Source: an uncultured Saprospiraceae bacterium | GTDB lineage: Bacteria; Bacteroidota; Bacteroidia; Chitinophagales; Saprospiraceae | Assembly (NCBI GenBank): GCA_937974575.1 | Contig: CALJVI010000272.1 | Coordinates: forward strand, 1-34,434 | Reading direction: 5' to 3' | DNA: 34,434 nt | Shown here: positions 1-9,270 of the stretch, one piece after another | How the letters are laid out: every line of letters starts with the position of its first letter | Numbering within the stretch: position 1 is the stretch's first letter | Translations under genes and position numbers: made by a program | Notes under the pieces: model-generated | Databases searched by the model: none | Seen by the model: only the letters and a program-made list of their open reading frames with translations | Told to the model about the DNA's origin: nothing

Positions 1-3000
1 CCGTCTTGTAATGGAAATAATAATGGATCTGTTTCTGCTAATGCATCTTATGCAGGTAGTGGAAGCTTATCTTATAGCTGGTCTAACAGTGCTACATCTA
101 GCAGCATTGACGGATTGGCTGCTGGTACTTATTGTGTAACGATTACTTCAAGTGATGGCTGTGTGGCTACTTCATGTGCCACTTTGGTTGAGCCAATTGC
201 TGTTACGATCACAGAACAAATCACCAATACTTCTTGCGGTGAATCAGATGGAGCTATAATGGTAACTGCATCAAATGGAGTTGCACCTTATACTTATGCA
301 TGGAATAATGGAGCAAGTGGATCTCAAATAAATAATTTAGCTGCTGGTCAATATTGTGTAACTGCAACTGACGCAAACGACTGTACAGTTACAGAATGCT
401 ATACTATACAAAGTAGTACTGTGATTTCGACAAGCGCTCAAGTAACAAACATCACATGTAATGCACTTGGTAGTATTGCAGTAACACCTTCAGGTGGAAG
501 TGCTCCTTATAGCTATTCTTGGGATTCAGGTCAAACTACATCTTCAATTTCAGGACTGACTGCTGGTACTTATTGTGCAGTAGTAACAGATGCTAATGGC
601 TGTGCTAGTACAGAATGTGTCACTCTTGTAGATGTAGAAGAGGTAACTTTAACAGGCACTTCTCAAAACCCAACATGTGAACTAGCTAATGGCTCAATAA
701 ATACAACTGTTACAAATGGTGTTGCTACTACCTACGTTTGGTCAAATGGAGCAACTACTGCTGATTTGCAAAGCCTAGCAGCTGGTAGCTACTCCGTAAC
801 TGCCACTGCCATTTCGAGTGGATGTACGGCAACAGCATCTTATACCCTAGTGAATGAAGGAGAATTGGCTGTATCCGTAAATCCAACTAACCCTTTCTGT
901 GAAGGTGCTGACAATGGATCGGTTACTACGACAACTTCATACTCTGGAACGGGTACACTTTTATACAGCTGGAATACAGGAGCAACAAGCTCAACTATAA
1001 GTGATCTTGCAGCTGGTACATACTGTGTAACTGTAAGTTCTACGGATGGATGTGAAGCAACAGCATGTACCACCTTAACTGCACCAGTAGCCGTAAATGC
1101 TAATGGAATAGTCGGAGCTGCAAGCTGTGGTGCCGATGATGGAAATATCAAATTGAATGTAATGGGAGGTACTGCACCATATACCTACAAGTGGGATACT
1201 GGAGCGACCACAAAGGATATTGAGGCCTTAGCAGCTGGTACATACTGTATCACTATTTGTGATGCTGTGGGATGTATCTTCAATGGTTGCTTTACTGTAG
1301 CTGGTGGATCTGACTTCAACACTACTATTACAAATACAGAAATCACTTGTGCTACTGGAAGTGATGCTTCGGCAACTGTTACAGCTGTAGGAGGTACAGC
1401 ACCATATACATATACTTGGTCTACTGGTTCATTCGCAACAAGTAATAGTGCTAGCATTAGTGAAAACGGATTGTCAGCTGGTACTTATTGTGCAACTGTT
1501 ACAGACGTATTTGGATGCTCATCCACTGTATGTGTTACCATTGATGATGCTCCAGAACTAAGTATTGCTGCGTCAGCAACACCGACTTCTTGTGGAACAG
1601 CTAACGGAACAGCTACAGTAACTGCACCGTTCACACCGGCTTCTATTGCATGGAGTGGACAAGGTACTTCTGGAACTACAAGCACGATCAATAATTTAGC
1701 AGCGGGTACATACACAGTAGTTGTAACAAATGATGATGGCTGTACAGCTTTTGCTTCTGTAAACGTTGCAAACTCAACAGATCTCAATACCTCAATAACA
1801 CCTTCAAATAGTACAATTTGTCCTGGAGAGGAGATTACTTTAAATGGGTCTAGCTCTCAAGCAACAGGAGTAACTTATGCTTGGACTACAACAGGAGGAA
1901 ACCTTGGATCCAATGCATCAGCAAATACTACTTATACGATGATGATGCCTGGAACATATACAGTAACACTGGTCACTACAAATGCTGAGGGATGTACTGC
2001 TTCAGATCAGGCAACGATCACCGTAAGAGATGAAGATGATCCAATTTGTAATCCAACAAGCGATCAAGTAAATATCGGAGATTACGTTTGGTTTGACAGC
2101 AACAACAATGGTATCCAAGATGACGGCGAACTCGGAATAGAAGGTATAAAAGTTAAATTGTTGACTGCTGGTCCAGATGGCGAGTTTTACACTGCGGATG
2201 ATGTGATGGTTGACATGGTAGTAACCAATGAAAACGGATACTACTTGTTTACTGACGTCGCTCCAAATGAATATGTCATTATGTTTTGCCTAGATTTACC
2301 TGGTACAGAATACACTAGTCAGGATGTAGGAACAAATGATCTTCTTGATAGTGATGCCAACCCTACTAATGGCAAAACAGACCCATTCACTGTAACAGCT
2401 GGACAAGATGATGACTTAAGCTTTGATGCGGGTGTAATCCTTACTCCAAGTGGATGTGATAATATCACCTCGGGAGGTGAAATAGCAGCTCATCAAATGG
2501 TTTGTGGTGCGGGAGCTATTCCTGATTTAATCACAAATACTACCCTACCGTCTGGTGGAAGTGGAGCCATTGAATATCTCTGGATGACTACTACTATTGG
2601 AGGACCATTTGATATGAATACATGGACTGTAATTGCAGGAGCTACTGGTTCTGAATATCAGCCATCAGCAGTAACTCAGACCATCTACATCGCTCGATGT
2701 GCAAGAAGAGTAGGATGTACAACTTACAAGGAAAGTAACATTATCAAGATTGAATTGAAGCAATCTCCTGTGGTGAGTATAGAAAGTTTGCCTGCCTTTA
2801 TCTGTGTTGGTGAAACGGATAATTTCAATTCTACAAGTGGAGGAAACGCCGTTACATATACATGGAATTTGGGTGAAGGTGCTAGTCCAGCAACAGCTAC
2901 TGGCCAACACTTAACTAATGTACAATGGAATACGCCTGGCACAAAGACTATTACCTTAACAACAACAAACTTGAATTGTACTTTTGTAGTGACGAGAACT

Positions 3001-3585
3001 GTTGAAGTAGGTAGCTGCTTGAATCAGGAAAGTAATCTAAGATTTATACATGTTCAATCTAATCCTATACCAGAGTCAATGGATGTTGATTTGAATTGGT
3101 CTACTTCTGAAGGAATGAATGATTATAAATTTGTAATTGAGCATTCAGCAGATGGAGAAGAATTCAACATTATTTATACTATGGATGGTAATGATGCTTT
3201 CGAATCAAAAGATTATGCATTCATGGATACAGATGCAAGAGAAGGTAGAAACTACTACCGTATCAAGCATATAAACAATAATGGTAAAACGGAGAAAAGT
3301 GAAGAGGTGATGAGTATATTAGTTGATCAAGCTGATAAGTTTATCGTCTTTCCTAACCCTACGCAGGACTATGTTGTATTTGAAAGTTTGAAGTTGACTC
3401 AAGATCAAGGAACGATTGTGGTCTCTGATATGAAAGGTGTTATTTTACAAGAAATAGTAATCCCTGCAAATACAGAAAGAAAGACAATCGATATTTCAAA
3501 CTATCCTCCAGGTCTTTATACATTCTATATTCAATACCATAATGTAAGATCTGTCCCTAGACAAATTTACAAGATGGAGGACTAA
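1..3585 (+). CDS. T9SS-secreted SprB-repeat adhesin (5' end missing)
   Basis: This is the C-terminal part of a very large cell-surface protein; the reading frame is open to the left window edge, so the TTG at 115 is not a credible start. About eight repeats of 70-80 residues (bases 1-1780) each contain APYTYxW-like and AAGTYCVT-like motifs, which fit the SprB repeat family of gliding and adhesion proteins. An Ig/PKD-like segment follows (1780-2030), then an SdrD B-like domain (2065-2435, starting NIGDYVWFDSNNNGIQDDGE, with Ca-binding-type Asp/Asn loops), a second PKD-like region (2800-3015) and an FN3-like region (3030-3320). The end (3340-3582) looks like a T9SS type A sorting domain: FPNPTQD, then VVSDMKG, then ISNYPPGLYTFYI. 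From family knowledge it is exported by Sec, moved across the outer membrane by T9SS and anchored at the surface. The ligand cannot be inferred. A strong terminator follows. Confidence 0.9.
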   Translation, partial: PSCNGNNNGSVSANASYAGSGSLSYSWSNSATSSSIDGLAAGTYCVTITSSDGCVATSCATLVEPIAVTITEQITNTSCGESDGAIMVTASNGVAPYTYAWNNGASGSQINNLAAGQYCVTATDANDCTVTECYTIQSSTVISTSAQVTNITCNALGSIAVTPSGGSAPYSYSWDSGQTTSSISGLTAGTYCAVVTDANGCASTECVTLVDVEEVTLTGTSQNPTCELANGSINTTVTNGVATTYVWSNGATTADLQSLAAGSYSVTATAISSGCTATASYTLVNEGELAVSVNPTNPFCEGADNGSVTTTTSYSGTGTLLYSWNTGATSSTISDLAAGTYCVTVSSTDGCEATACTTLTAPVAVNANGIVGAASCGADDGNIKLNVMGGTAPYTYKWDTGATTKDIEALAAGTYCITICDAVGCIFNGCFTVAGGSDFNTTITNTEITCATGSDASATVTAVGGTAPYTYTWSTGSFATSNSASISENGLSAGTYCATVTDVFGCSSTVCVTIDDAPELSIAASATPTSCGTANGTATVTAPFTPASIAWSGQGTSGTTSTINNLAAGTYTVVVTNDDGCTAFASVNVANSTDLNTSITPSNSTICPGEEITLNGSSSQATGVTYAWTTTGGNLGSNASANTTYTMMMPGTYTVTLVTTNAEGCTASDQATITVRDEDDPICNPTSDQVNIGDYVWFDSNNNGIQDDGELGIEGIKVKLLTAGPDGEFYTADDVMVDMVVTNENGYYLFTDVAPNEYVIMFCLDLPGTEYTSQDVGTNDLLDSDANPTNGKTDPFTVTAGQDDDLSFDAGVILTPSGCDNITSGGEIAAHQMVCGAGAIPDLITNTTLPSGGSGAIEYLWMTTTIGGPFDMNTWTVIAGATGSEYQPSAVTQTIYIARCARRVGCTTYKESNIIKIELKQSPVVSIESLPAFICVGETDNFNSTSGGNAVTYTWNLGEGASPATATGQHLTNVQWNTPGTKTITLTTTNLNCTFVVTRTVEVGSCLNQESNLRFIHVQSNPIPESMDVDLNWSTSEGMNDYKFVIEHSADGEEFNIIYTMDGNDAFESKDYAFMDTDAREGRNYYRIKHINNNGKTEKSEEVMSILVDQADKFIVFPNPTQDYVVFESLKLTQDQGTIVVSDMKGVILQEIVIPANTERKTIDISNYPPGLYTFYIQYHNVRSVPRQIYKMED

Positions 3586-3612
3586 GAATTTTTTAAGTAA
3601 ACATCATGTTAC

Positions 3613-3649
3613 AAGCCCTAGTATCCAAATGGATACTAGGGCTTTTTAG
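3613..3649 (+). terminator. Rho-independent terminator of the adhesin gene
   Basis: A perfect 14-bp stem (AAGCCCTAGTATCC at 3613-3626, its complement at 3631-3644) with a 4-base loop AAAT, followed by a T run. It lies 27 bp after the adhesin stop codon. Confidence 0.92.
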
Positions 3650-3933
3650 TTTCTTTTAGTATTTAAAAAAATAACTAAGCCCAACAACTAATCCTTGTTA
3701 GATAAAAAAATGAAGTATTTAGAAATTAAATTTCGATTTCCTGTTTCACAATGAATGAATAAACAAGATGTGCACTAGCACTTAAATATTTGATAATCAG
3801 CGCACTGTATATTTACCTTAAAATAATTAACACAAATATTAACTTTTCATTTAGCTCAAGTTGGCGTGATTTTGAGTCTTAATATATAAACGGGAGAATT
3901 GTTTCTTCTGATTAAATCACCAAATAGAATATT
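3650..3933. other. AT-rich intergenic spacer
   Basis: With the preceding terminator this makes a gene-free gap of about 350 bases. I see no ORF, RNA gene or convincing promoter. TATATTTA at 3808-3815 is one base off the Bacteroidota -7 consensus but has no well-spaced -33 TTG. Confidence 0.5.
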
Positions 3934-4551
3934 ATGAGAAATTTGATGATAATTATACCGATGGTTTTTTCCTTTTCTTATGTAAGTATTGGACAAGTAA
4001 AAGATCAGTTTAGAGATCGTGAAAACACTTCTACAATTGTAGTGGTCAAAGAAGACAGTGCTATTGATGAAACTGTGCTTAACGAGTATTTCGATTTAGC
4101 TGATATGAGTATGAGTGATCAAATCATGATCACCACTAGTAGTCTCCCTGAAGCAACACCAGTAGTAGCAGAAGTAGAAGTCCTTACTGAAGAAGAGACT
4201 GAAGTAGAAATAGAAACGGCTACAGCAAGTATTGATGATGAGATAGAAACATTTTTCGAAAGTATTGAAGAAGTAGATACCGAAGCAGAAGCAGTTGTCA
4301 CATTGGAGACAGCTCCAAACATTCCAACATATCAAGCAACAAATAATCAAGTAGAGACCACTCCCATAGTCAATACAAGAAGAAAAGAAGCTCCTAATAG
4401 AGCAAAGAAATCGTACGCAAAGAAGAGCTCACGTAAGGTTAAAATGTCAGCTAAAAGGAAGTACTTCAACAAGAGAAAAATTAAAAAGAACAAGCGTAAA
4501 AGAAAGTTCTTAAACAAGAAGAGAAGATCTAATAAATGCTATAGCTTCTAA
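3934..4551 (+). CDS. exported charge-segregated protein of unknown function
   Basis: I do not recognise a family. The 205-residue product starts with a plausible signal peptide (basic MRN, hydrophobic stretch to about residue 19, likely cleavage near SIG-Q). Residues 40-130 are strongly acidic and rich in Glu, Thr and Val, with runs such as EVEVLTEEETEVEIE. Residues 148-205 are extremely basic, with clusters such as KRKIKKNKRKRKF, and end in SNKCYSF. No T9SS sorting domain or lipobox is visible. Such a polyampholyte could bind nucleic acid, polysaccharide or oppositely charged protein outside the cytoplasm, but that is inference. It is a single-gene unit with its own terminator, so a link to the upstream adhesin is only positional. 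The ATG at 3934 is chosen because the signal peptide follows directly. Confidence 0.75.
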   Translation: MRNLMIIIPMVFSFSYVSIGQVKDQFRDRENTSTIVVVKEDSAIDETVLNEYFDLADMSMSDQIMITTSSLPEATPVVAEVEVLTEEETEVEIETATASIDDEIETFFESIEEVDTEAEAVVTLETAPNIPTYQATNNQVETTPIVNTRRKEAPNRAKKSYAKKSSRKVKMSAKRKYFNKRKIKKNKRKRKFLNKKRRSNKCYSF

Positions 4552-4583
4552 AGCAGAAATAACAATAATAAAAGGTAACAATA

Positions 4584-4636
4584 AAAAAAGGCTTACAAGC
4601 TCCTTCATGAAGGAATTTCGTAAGCCTTTTTTATTT
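4584..4636. terminator. bidirectional terminator between convergent genes
   Basis: Outer 13-bp stem (4584-4596 with 4620-4632, core AAGGCTTAC/GTAAGCCTT) flanked by A and T runs, with an inner palindrome TCCTTCATGAAGGA at 4601-4614. The A and T runs on either side let it work for the plus-strand gene ending at 4551 and the minus-strand gene ending at 4696. Confidence 0.85.
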
Positions 4637-4695
4637 CATTTATGTTTGAAAAATTTGGTCTTTGTAGTGATCAGTAATTCAAAATAGAGATGGTC

Positions 4696-5364
4696 TTATT
4701 TCCCAATTGGAATTTCTAGACCTATTTTCATTGTACTGTTAGACATGTAAATTCTTTCTTCACTTATAGATTGGCTTAGATCTCGCAGCCCTTTATAATA
4801 CGCTAGGGATATGGATACTCTAAAATCGTTGGCAATAATTCTCTTCACTTCAAATATTCCTTTCAAACCAAAATCTAAATTATTGAGTTCTCTCATTTCC
4901 AACTCTGCCAATTGAAGTTCTAAATTTACGAATTGGTAATTTGCAAATTTACTAGTGACCAATATTCCTGCACTAGCACCAAGGCCTGCAGAGACTATGT
5001 ACCTTCCCAATTCCAACTCTATAATAGGCAATAGACTCAGAGATAAAAAACTCAAGGATACACTATGAACAAAATAGTCATTCTCATCTAAGTGTCTATT
5101 AAGGCTATTGCCTCCAAGAGTCTTGAAAGAAAGTTCATTTCTTAAAAAAAAGTTGGGCCTAAACCAGTGATTATAAGCTAATGCAATGGTAGGCTTATAA
5201 ATGGATTGTGTTGTCAGGATTTGACTGTTGTCTCGGAGTGTATAGATGGGTGAGTTAGAATATGTGATTCCACCATTAAGCGAAACAGACGAATTTTGAG
5301 CCTTACTACTTACACTCAAAACCAAAAATAGAAACAAGGAAAAAGCAAGATGGCAAATTCGCAA
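4696..5364 (-). CDS. outer-membrane beta-barrel protein, PorT-like
   Basis: The 222-residue product has a clear signal peptide (hydrophobic LAFSLFLFLVLSVSS then KAQ, cleavage about residue 22). The rest alternates short polar and hydrophobic stretches typical of an 8-strand outer-membrane barrel, such as ISLAYYKGLRDLS, and ends in a short strand MKIGLEIPIGK. This resembles the OMP_b-brl_2 (PorT-like) superfamily common in Bacteroidota; the assignment rests on overall pattern, not on a motif. Substrate and role are unknown. It lies downstream of the photolyase gene on the same strand, with a 109-bp gap, so it may have its own promoter. Translation starts at the ATG immediately before the signal peptide. 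Confidence 0.65.
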   Translation of the reverse strand: MRICHLAFSLFLFLVLSVSSKAQNSSVSLNGGITYSNSPIYTLRDNSQILTTQSIYKPTIALAYNHWFRPNFFLRNELSFKTLGGNSLNRHLDENDYFVHSVSLSFLSLSLLPIIELELGRYIVSAGLGASAGILVTSKFANYQFVNLELQLAELEMRELNNLDFGLKGIFEVKRIIANDFRVSISLAYYKGLRDLSQSISEERIYMSNSTMKIGLEIPIGK

Positions 5365-5473
5365 GAAAGATGTTTTTCGTTAACGCTTAAAAGGAGTACA
5401 ACGCAAAGATTTGAAACTTTAGTTTGTAAGACGCTTTACTTTAACACTTACCAGCAATATCTAAGATCTATTT

Positions 5474-6811
5474 CTAGGCATTCGCCAAAGCATCCTTGTA
5501 GGTTTTCAAGCACTTTTCTCTAGCTTCTTTATGATCAACTATGGGCTCAGGATAAGCATCTGTACCATATTCAGGAACCCAATGCTTGATATATTTGAAA
5601 TCTTTATCAAACTTCTGTTGCTGACTGTATGGGTTAAATATTCTAAAATAAGGTGCTGCATCAGTACCGCATCCAGCAGCCCATTGCCATCCCCCGCTAT
5701 TGCTTGCTAAATCAAAATCTAAAAGCTTCTCTGCAAAATATGCTTCACCCCATCTCCAATCAATAAGTAAGTGCTTAGTTAAAAAAGATGCGACTACCAT
5801 TCTTACTCGATTGTGCATATGCCCAGTATGCATAATCTCTCGCATACCGGCATCTACTATAGGATAGCCTGTTCTCCCCTGCTTCCATGCTTCAAAGTGC
5901 GTTTCATTGTTTACCCATTCCACGGCTTCGTACTTTGCTCTAAAGGGAGCTTCTTCGACATGCGGAAAATGATTTAATATATTGGAATAGAAATCACGCC
6001 AAATCAATTCACTCAGAAATACAGAACTTAATACACTGGCTTTCCTAGCTTTTTCACGTATACTCACTGTCCCAAATCTAAAGTGAATACCGAGCTTGGA
6101 GGTACCATCAATCGCAGGAAAGTTTCTAGTCTCTTCATAGTTCTTTATCAATCCTTGGCTTACTGTCGTTGAAGGTATTTTTTGATCACTTTTTTCAAAA
6201 CCCATACTATCCAAGCTGGGTATGACTAATTGCTTAGACTTCGCAAAATTAGAAGCATACTTTAGTGTAGGATAGGCTTTAAAAAAGTAGGAGGATTCCA
6301 TTCCTCCTGGGCTCTTCGAAATTGCCTTGGCTTTCCATATTTTAGAATAAGGGGTAAAAACGGTATATGGTAAACCATCCTTTTTCAGTACCTCATCCTG
6401 ATCAAAAATTACATGATCCTTGAAAGACTTGAACCCAATCTGGTTTGCGGACAATATTTGCTGAACCTCGTGATCCCTATTTTTTGCATAGGACTCATAA
6501 TCCCGATTGGTATAAACGGTATCGACATCAAATTCCTTTATCAAATCTTTCCAGATCTCGATAGGATCTCCATATCTAACCAGGAGACTACTCTTAAAGC
6601 CTTTTAACTCTTTTTGAATATGATCTAAAGCATTGTGAATATAGGTGACTCTTGCATCAGCCTTGTCAGATAATTTATCCAAAATTTTTCTATCGAATAT
6701 GAAAATTGGAAGCACAGGCGCACCAGCTTTTAGCGCATGGTAAAGACCTGCATTGTCCTCAAGACGCAGATCACGCCTAAACCAGAAAATTGAAATTTTA
6801 TTTGACATCAT
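5474..6811 (-). CDS. phrB: deoxyribodipyrimidine photo-lyase
   Basis: Repairs UV-induced cyclobutane pyrimidine dimers in cytosolic DNA using blue light, FADH- and an antenna chromophore. The 445-residue length matches class I photolyases (about 450-480). The N-terminal alpha/beta antenna domain opens with FWFRRDLRLEDNAGL. The C-terminal FAD/DNA-binding region has LIWRDFYSNIL, GRTGYPIVDAGMREI, HMHNRVRMVVASFLTKHL, DWRWGEAYFAEKLLDFD and SGGWQWAAGCGTDAAPYF, all hallmarks of the family, including the tryptophans that form the electron-transfer chain. Class I CPD activity is the most likely; cryptochrome signalling cannot be excluded from sequence alone. Two adjacent ATGs (6811 and 6808) are possible starts. 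The neighbouring barrel gene shows no functional link. Confidence 0.93.
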   Translation of the reverse strand: MMSNKISIFWFRRDLRLEDNAGLYHALKAGAPVLPIFIFDRKILDKLSDKADARVTYIHNALDHIQKELKGFKSSLLVRYGDPIEIWKDLIKEFDVDTVYTNRDYESYAKNRDHEVQQILSANQIGFKSFKDHVIFDQDEVLKKDGLPYTVFTPYSKIWKAKAISKSPGGMESSYFFKAYPTLKYASNFAKSKQLVIPSLDSMGFEKSDQKIPSTTVSQGLIKNYEETRNFPAIDGTSKLGIHFRFGTVSIREKARKASVLSSVFLSELIWRDFYSNILNHFPHVEEAPFRAKYEAVEWVNNETHFEAWKQGRTGYPIVDAGMREIMHTGHMHNRVRMVVASFLTKHLLIDWRWGEAYFAEKLLDFDLASNSGGWQWAAGCGTDAAPYFRIFNPYSQQQKFDKDFKYIKHWVPEYGTDAYPEPIVDHKEAREKCLKTYKDALANA

Positions 6812-6887
6812 CGCATATTATAAAATAGGAACAGTGATCTGATGTCATTGTTCACGGTATAAGTATTGGAAGCTAAATCCTATAAGA

Positions 6888-8198
6888 TTAAGATTTTATT
6901 TCAGGTTCTTTTTCCAGTTGAATATTATTCTTACTATGCTCTATGACTGTCGCCTTACCTATATAGCTCACTTTACCAGAAACTTTCCCTTCGCTCAAAA
7001 CTTTTATTCCATTCCATTGACCATCGCAATCATTATACAGATGAGCCCCTTGCAAAACTAATTCGCCTTGCGGATGAACCACTATTTCAGAACCATTAGG
7101 CATAGAGGTTTTACATCTAATTACCAAGCGACCACCATTCTCTATGATTATATTTCCTTGTACCGTCTTGCAACTGTTCCAAGTAATCTCTTCTTTGATA
7201 TTGAAGTTTTTATAAGGATTGAGTTTGCACCAATCTTTTATTACGAGCGCTCTTTTGATAGGGTTGGTTAAGATTGACTTATGTACTCTACCTATTTGAC
7301 ATGGAGTCAAGGCTGACATATGTGCATTGTAATCCATTATATTATTGGAAATCTCGTGACATGGAGGCACTCCTGTAAGAGCCCAACAATTTGGATGCTC
7401 AGGTGTATCCTCACAATTGTCTCTACCCCATGCATGTGCCAAGCCAAAAACATGTCCTATTTCATGATTTAATAATTTAGGTGGATTATACTTTCCAGGA
7501 ACGACCGCTTTACCATTTTGGTAGACGGTATCTCTCAATGCCTCATGCCACAAAGCCACTTTTACCCAAGTCGAGAATGCAACTCCATTTGCCCTAGCTG
7601 TGAAAGATTTGGAGGCTATACTGTCCAAATGTACATCCTGAACAAACACATTCAAAACGGAGTCTTTCTGAATCCCATACTTTTCATAGACATCTCTTTT
7701 AAAGATGTTTTTCTTTTTCCCGCGGTTAATATTGAAATAGTGTTCATCATCATTGTGGAAATATATCCCATCATCGTTGGGTATATAAGAGGTCGGCCAA
7801 AGTTCATATTTGTATCTTGCACTGAGAACCTCCGTGTCATTGCCAGCTGGCAGTCGCATCTTAGAATTTTCGGACAAGCCCTCATTTGCAGATATCAAAA
7901 CCTCTTGTACGTATTTTCGCCCTACTTTTTCGGAGAGATTACCTTTTCCTTCTGCATTTCTGATGATATGAAAATTAACTTTGACTCGTTTATAGGAGGT
8001 ATGCTTTGGATGATCAGGGTCAGGAATGTAGTTTTCTGCATCTCTGCAAGGGTTTGTCATACTGGCTAATTCCTCGATTAGCTCTATTTCTTCGCCAATC
8101 GGAATAAAATTCAACCAATTACTATCGCTCTTCTTTTTACAAGAAAATGTAACAGAACAGCTTATGAGTAAGAGAAAAACGATATATCTTTGATTCAT
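6888..8198 (-). CDS. metzincin-type zinc metallopeptidase lipoprotein (M43/pappalysin-like)
   Basis: A predicted secreted peptidase tethered by lipid. The N-terminus (MNQRYIVFLLLISCSVTFSC) ends in a lipobox-like TFSC, giving a mature N-terminal Cys at about residue 20 followed by KKK. The catalytic centre is HEIGHVFGLAH, the metzincin zinc site HExxHxxGxxH, and NNIMDY further on is the expected Met-turn; several Cys lie between them, as in the M43 pappalysin family. The last 100 residues (ENGGRLVIRC, HPQGELVLQGAHL) look like a beta-solenoid or carbohydrate-binding-like tail, not a T9SS sorting domain. The substrate is unknown. It is divergent from the TPR lipoprotein gene, 92 bp away. The family call is firm at superfamily level and moderate for M43. 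Confidence 0.85.
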   Translation of the reverse strand: MNQRYIVFLLLISCSVTFSCKKKSDSNWLNFIPIGEEIELIEELASMTNPCRDAENYIPDPDHPKHTSYKRVKVNFHIIRNAEGKGNLSEKVGRKYVQEVLISANEGLSENSKMRLPAGNDTEVLSARYKYELWPTSYIPNDDGIYFHNDDEHYFNINRGKKKNIFKRDVYEKYGIQKDSVLNVFVQDVHLDSIASKSFTARANGVAFSTWVKVALWHEALRDTVYQNGKAVVPGKYNPPKLLNHEIGHVFGLAHAWGRDNCEDTPEHPNCWALTGVPPCHEISNNIMDYNAHMSALTPCQIGRVHKSILTNPIKRALVIKDWCKLNPYKNFNIKEEITWNSCKTVQGNIIIENGGRLVIRCKTSMPNGSEIVVHPQGELVLQGAHLYNDCDGQWNGIKVLSEGKVSGKVSYIGKATVIEHSKNNIQLEKEPEIKS

Positions 8199-8290
8199 AA
8201 TGATTAGGACTTAACATCAAATAATTTTGATATAGAATTGATTTAATCTTAATTTTACAGGAATTCTACATAGAAATAAAACGTAATATA

Positions 8291-9202
8291 ATGAAAGCAA
8301 TTATTTATTCAATATTTACCATTGTTCTTCTTGCATTCTTGCCAAGTTGTGGTACAGATACAGCAAATACAAATGTAAGCGCAGACACTGATAGTAAGCC
8401 TACATTAAGTGATCCGAACCTAAACAAAGCAAAGCTTCCTAAAGCACTTACTGCCAAACTAAATGCAATGAAGCAAAACCCTAAGGATCATAACCGTAAT
8501 GCTCAAACCATAAATGAGATTGCGCAGCACTATGTAGAACATAAACAAACCAAAAAAGCCATTGACATATTGAAGACTGGAGCTATTTTTCACGACAAGG
8601 GAAATATGCACAATAAAAATTTGGTATTATTAGCAGAAACGCTAAAAGGAGATGAAGCATTCAAGCAAGACTATATCAACTACATACAATCTCTCCAAAT
8701 AGGAACTCCTACTATGGAAGGGCTGAGTACCTATGCAAGTGATGTCCCAAGTACAGAGCCAAAAATTGCGAAGAAAATTGAAAACATTCAGAATAACCTT
8801 ACCGTCTCTAGTACTGGTAGACTTGATCTAGATAAGGTCAATGAGTTTGTCAATATTGTAGAGCTATTTGTGATTGCTAATCCATCCAATGAGAAAAGCC
8901 CAGCTTACCTTAAATTGGCTGCCGAAGTAGTCAACTCTGTAAAAGTATATCCACGAGCAATTCAGTTTTATGATTGGATATTAACCAGATTTCCAAACTC
9001 TCAGCAAGCTGCACAAGCTTTGTTCATGAAAGGTTTCACATTAGATGATGGCATGAAGAACAAGCAAGCTGCTAAGCCAGTGTATGAAGAATTTTTGAAA
9101 AAATATCCAAAAAATGACTTTGCAGATGACACTCAGTTTTTACTGAAAAACATCAGCAAAACGGATGAAGAAATCATCAAACAATTTGACGATAAAAAAT
9201 AG
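8291..9202 (+). CDS. TPR-type lipoprotein
   Basis: The 303-residue product begins with a lipoprotein signal (hydrophobic IYSIFTIVLLAFLPSC, Cys at about residue 20), then a Thr/Asp-rich linker. Helical repeats follow: an early block around residues 60-120 (AQTINEIAQHYVEHKQTKKAIDILKTGAIFH split over two helices) and a C-terminal block around 225-295 with FYDWILTRFPNSQQAAQALF and VYEEFLKKYPKNDFADD, the usual shape of TPR scaffolds such as BamD/YbgF-like proteins. It probably faces the periplasm and mediates protein contacts; its partner is unknown. It is not BamD itself as far as I can tell. TAATTTTG at 8222-8229 matches the -7 consensus but lacks a well-placed -33 TTG. Confidence 0.75.
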   Translation: MKAIIYSIFTIVLLAFLPSCGTDTANTNVSADTDSKPTLSDPNLNKAKLPKALTAKLNAMKQNPKDHNRNAQTINEIAQHYVEHKQTKKAIDILKTGAIFHDKGNMHNKNLVLLAETLKGDEAFKQDYINYIQSLQIGTPTMEGLSTYASDVPSTEPKIAKKIENIQNNLTVSSTGRLDLDKVNEFVNIVELFVIANPSNEKSPAYLKLAAEVVNSVKVYPRAIQFYDWILTRFPNSQQAAQALFMKGFTLDDGMKNKQAAKPVYEEFLKKYPKNDFADDTQFLLKNISKTDEEIIKQFDDKK

Positions 9203-9270
9203 GTTCAAAATTTTCTTTACCTGCTACTAGGTTCTTGGTCTTTAATAGAGCAAGTATCTCCATTCTACCT

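Noticed and set aside
115-3585. TTG at 115 as the start of the adhesin
   Set aside because: The same frame continues to base 1 with an intact SprB-like repeat, so the gene begins outside the window.
7518-8069. 183-residue plus-strand ORF
   Set aside because: It lies antisense within the metallopeptidase gene, which has a clear catalytic motif and signal; the ORF has no recognisable domain.
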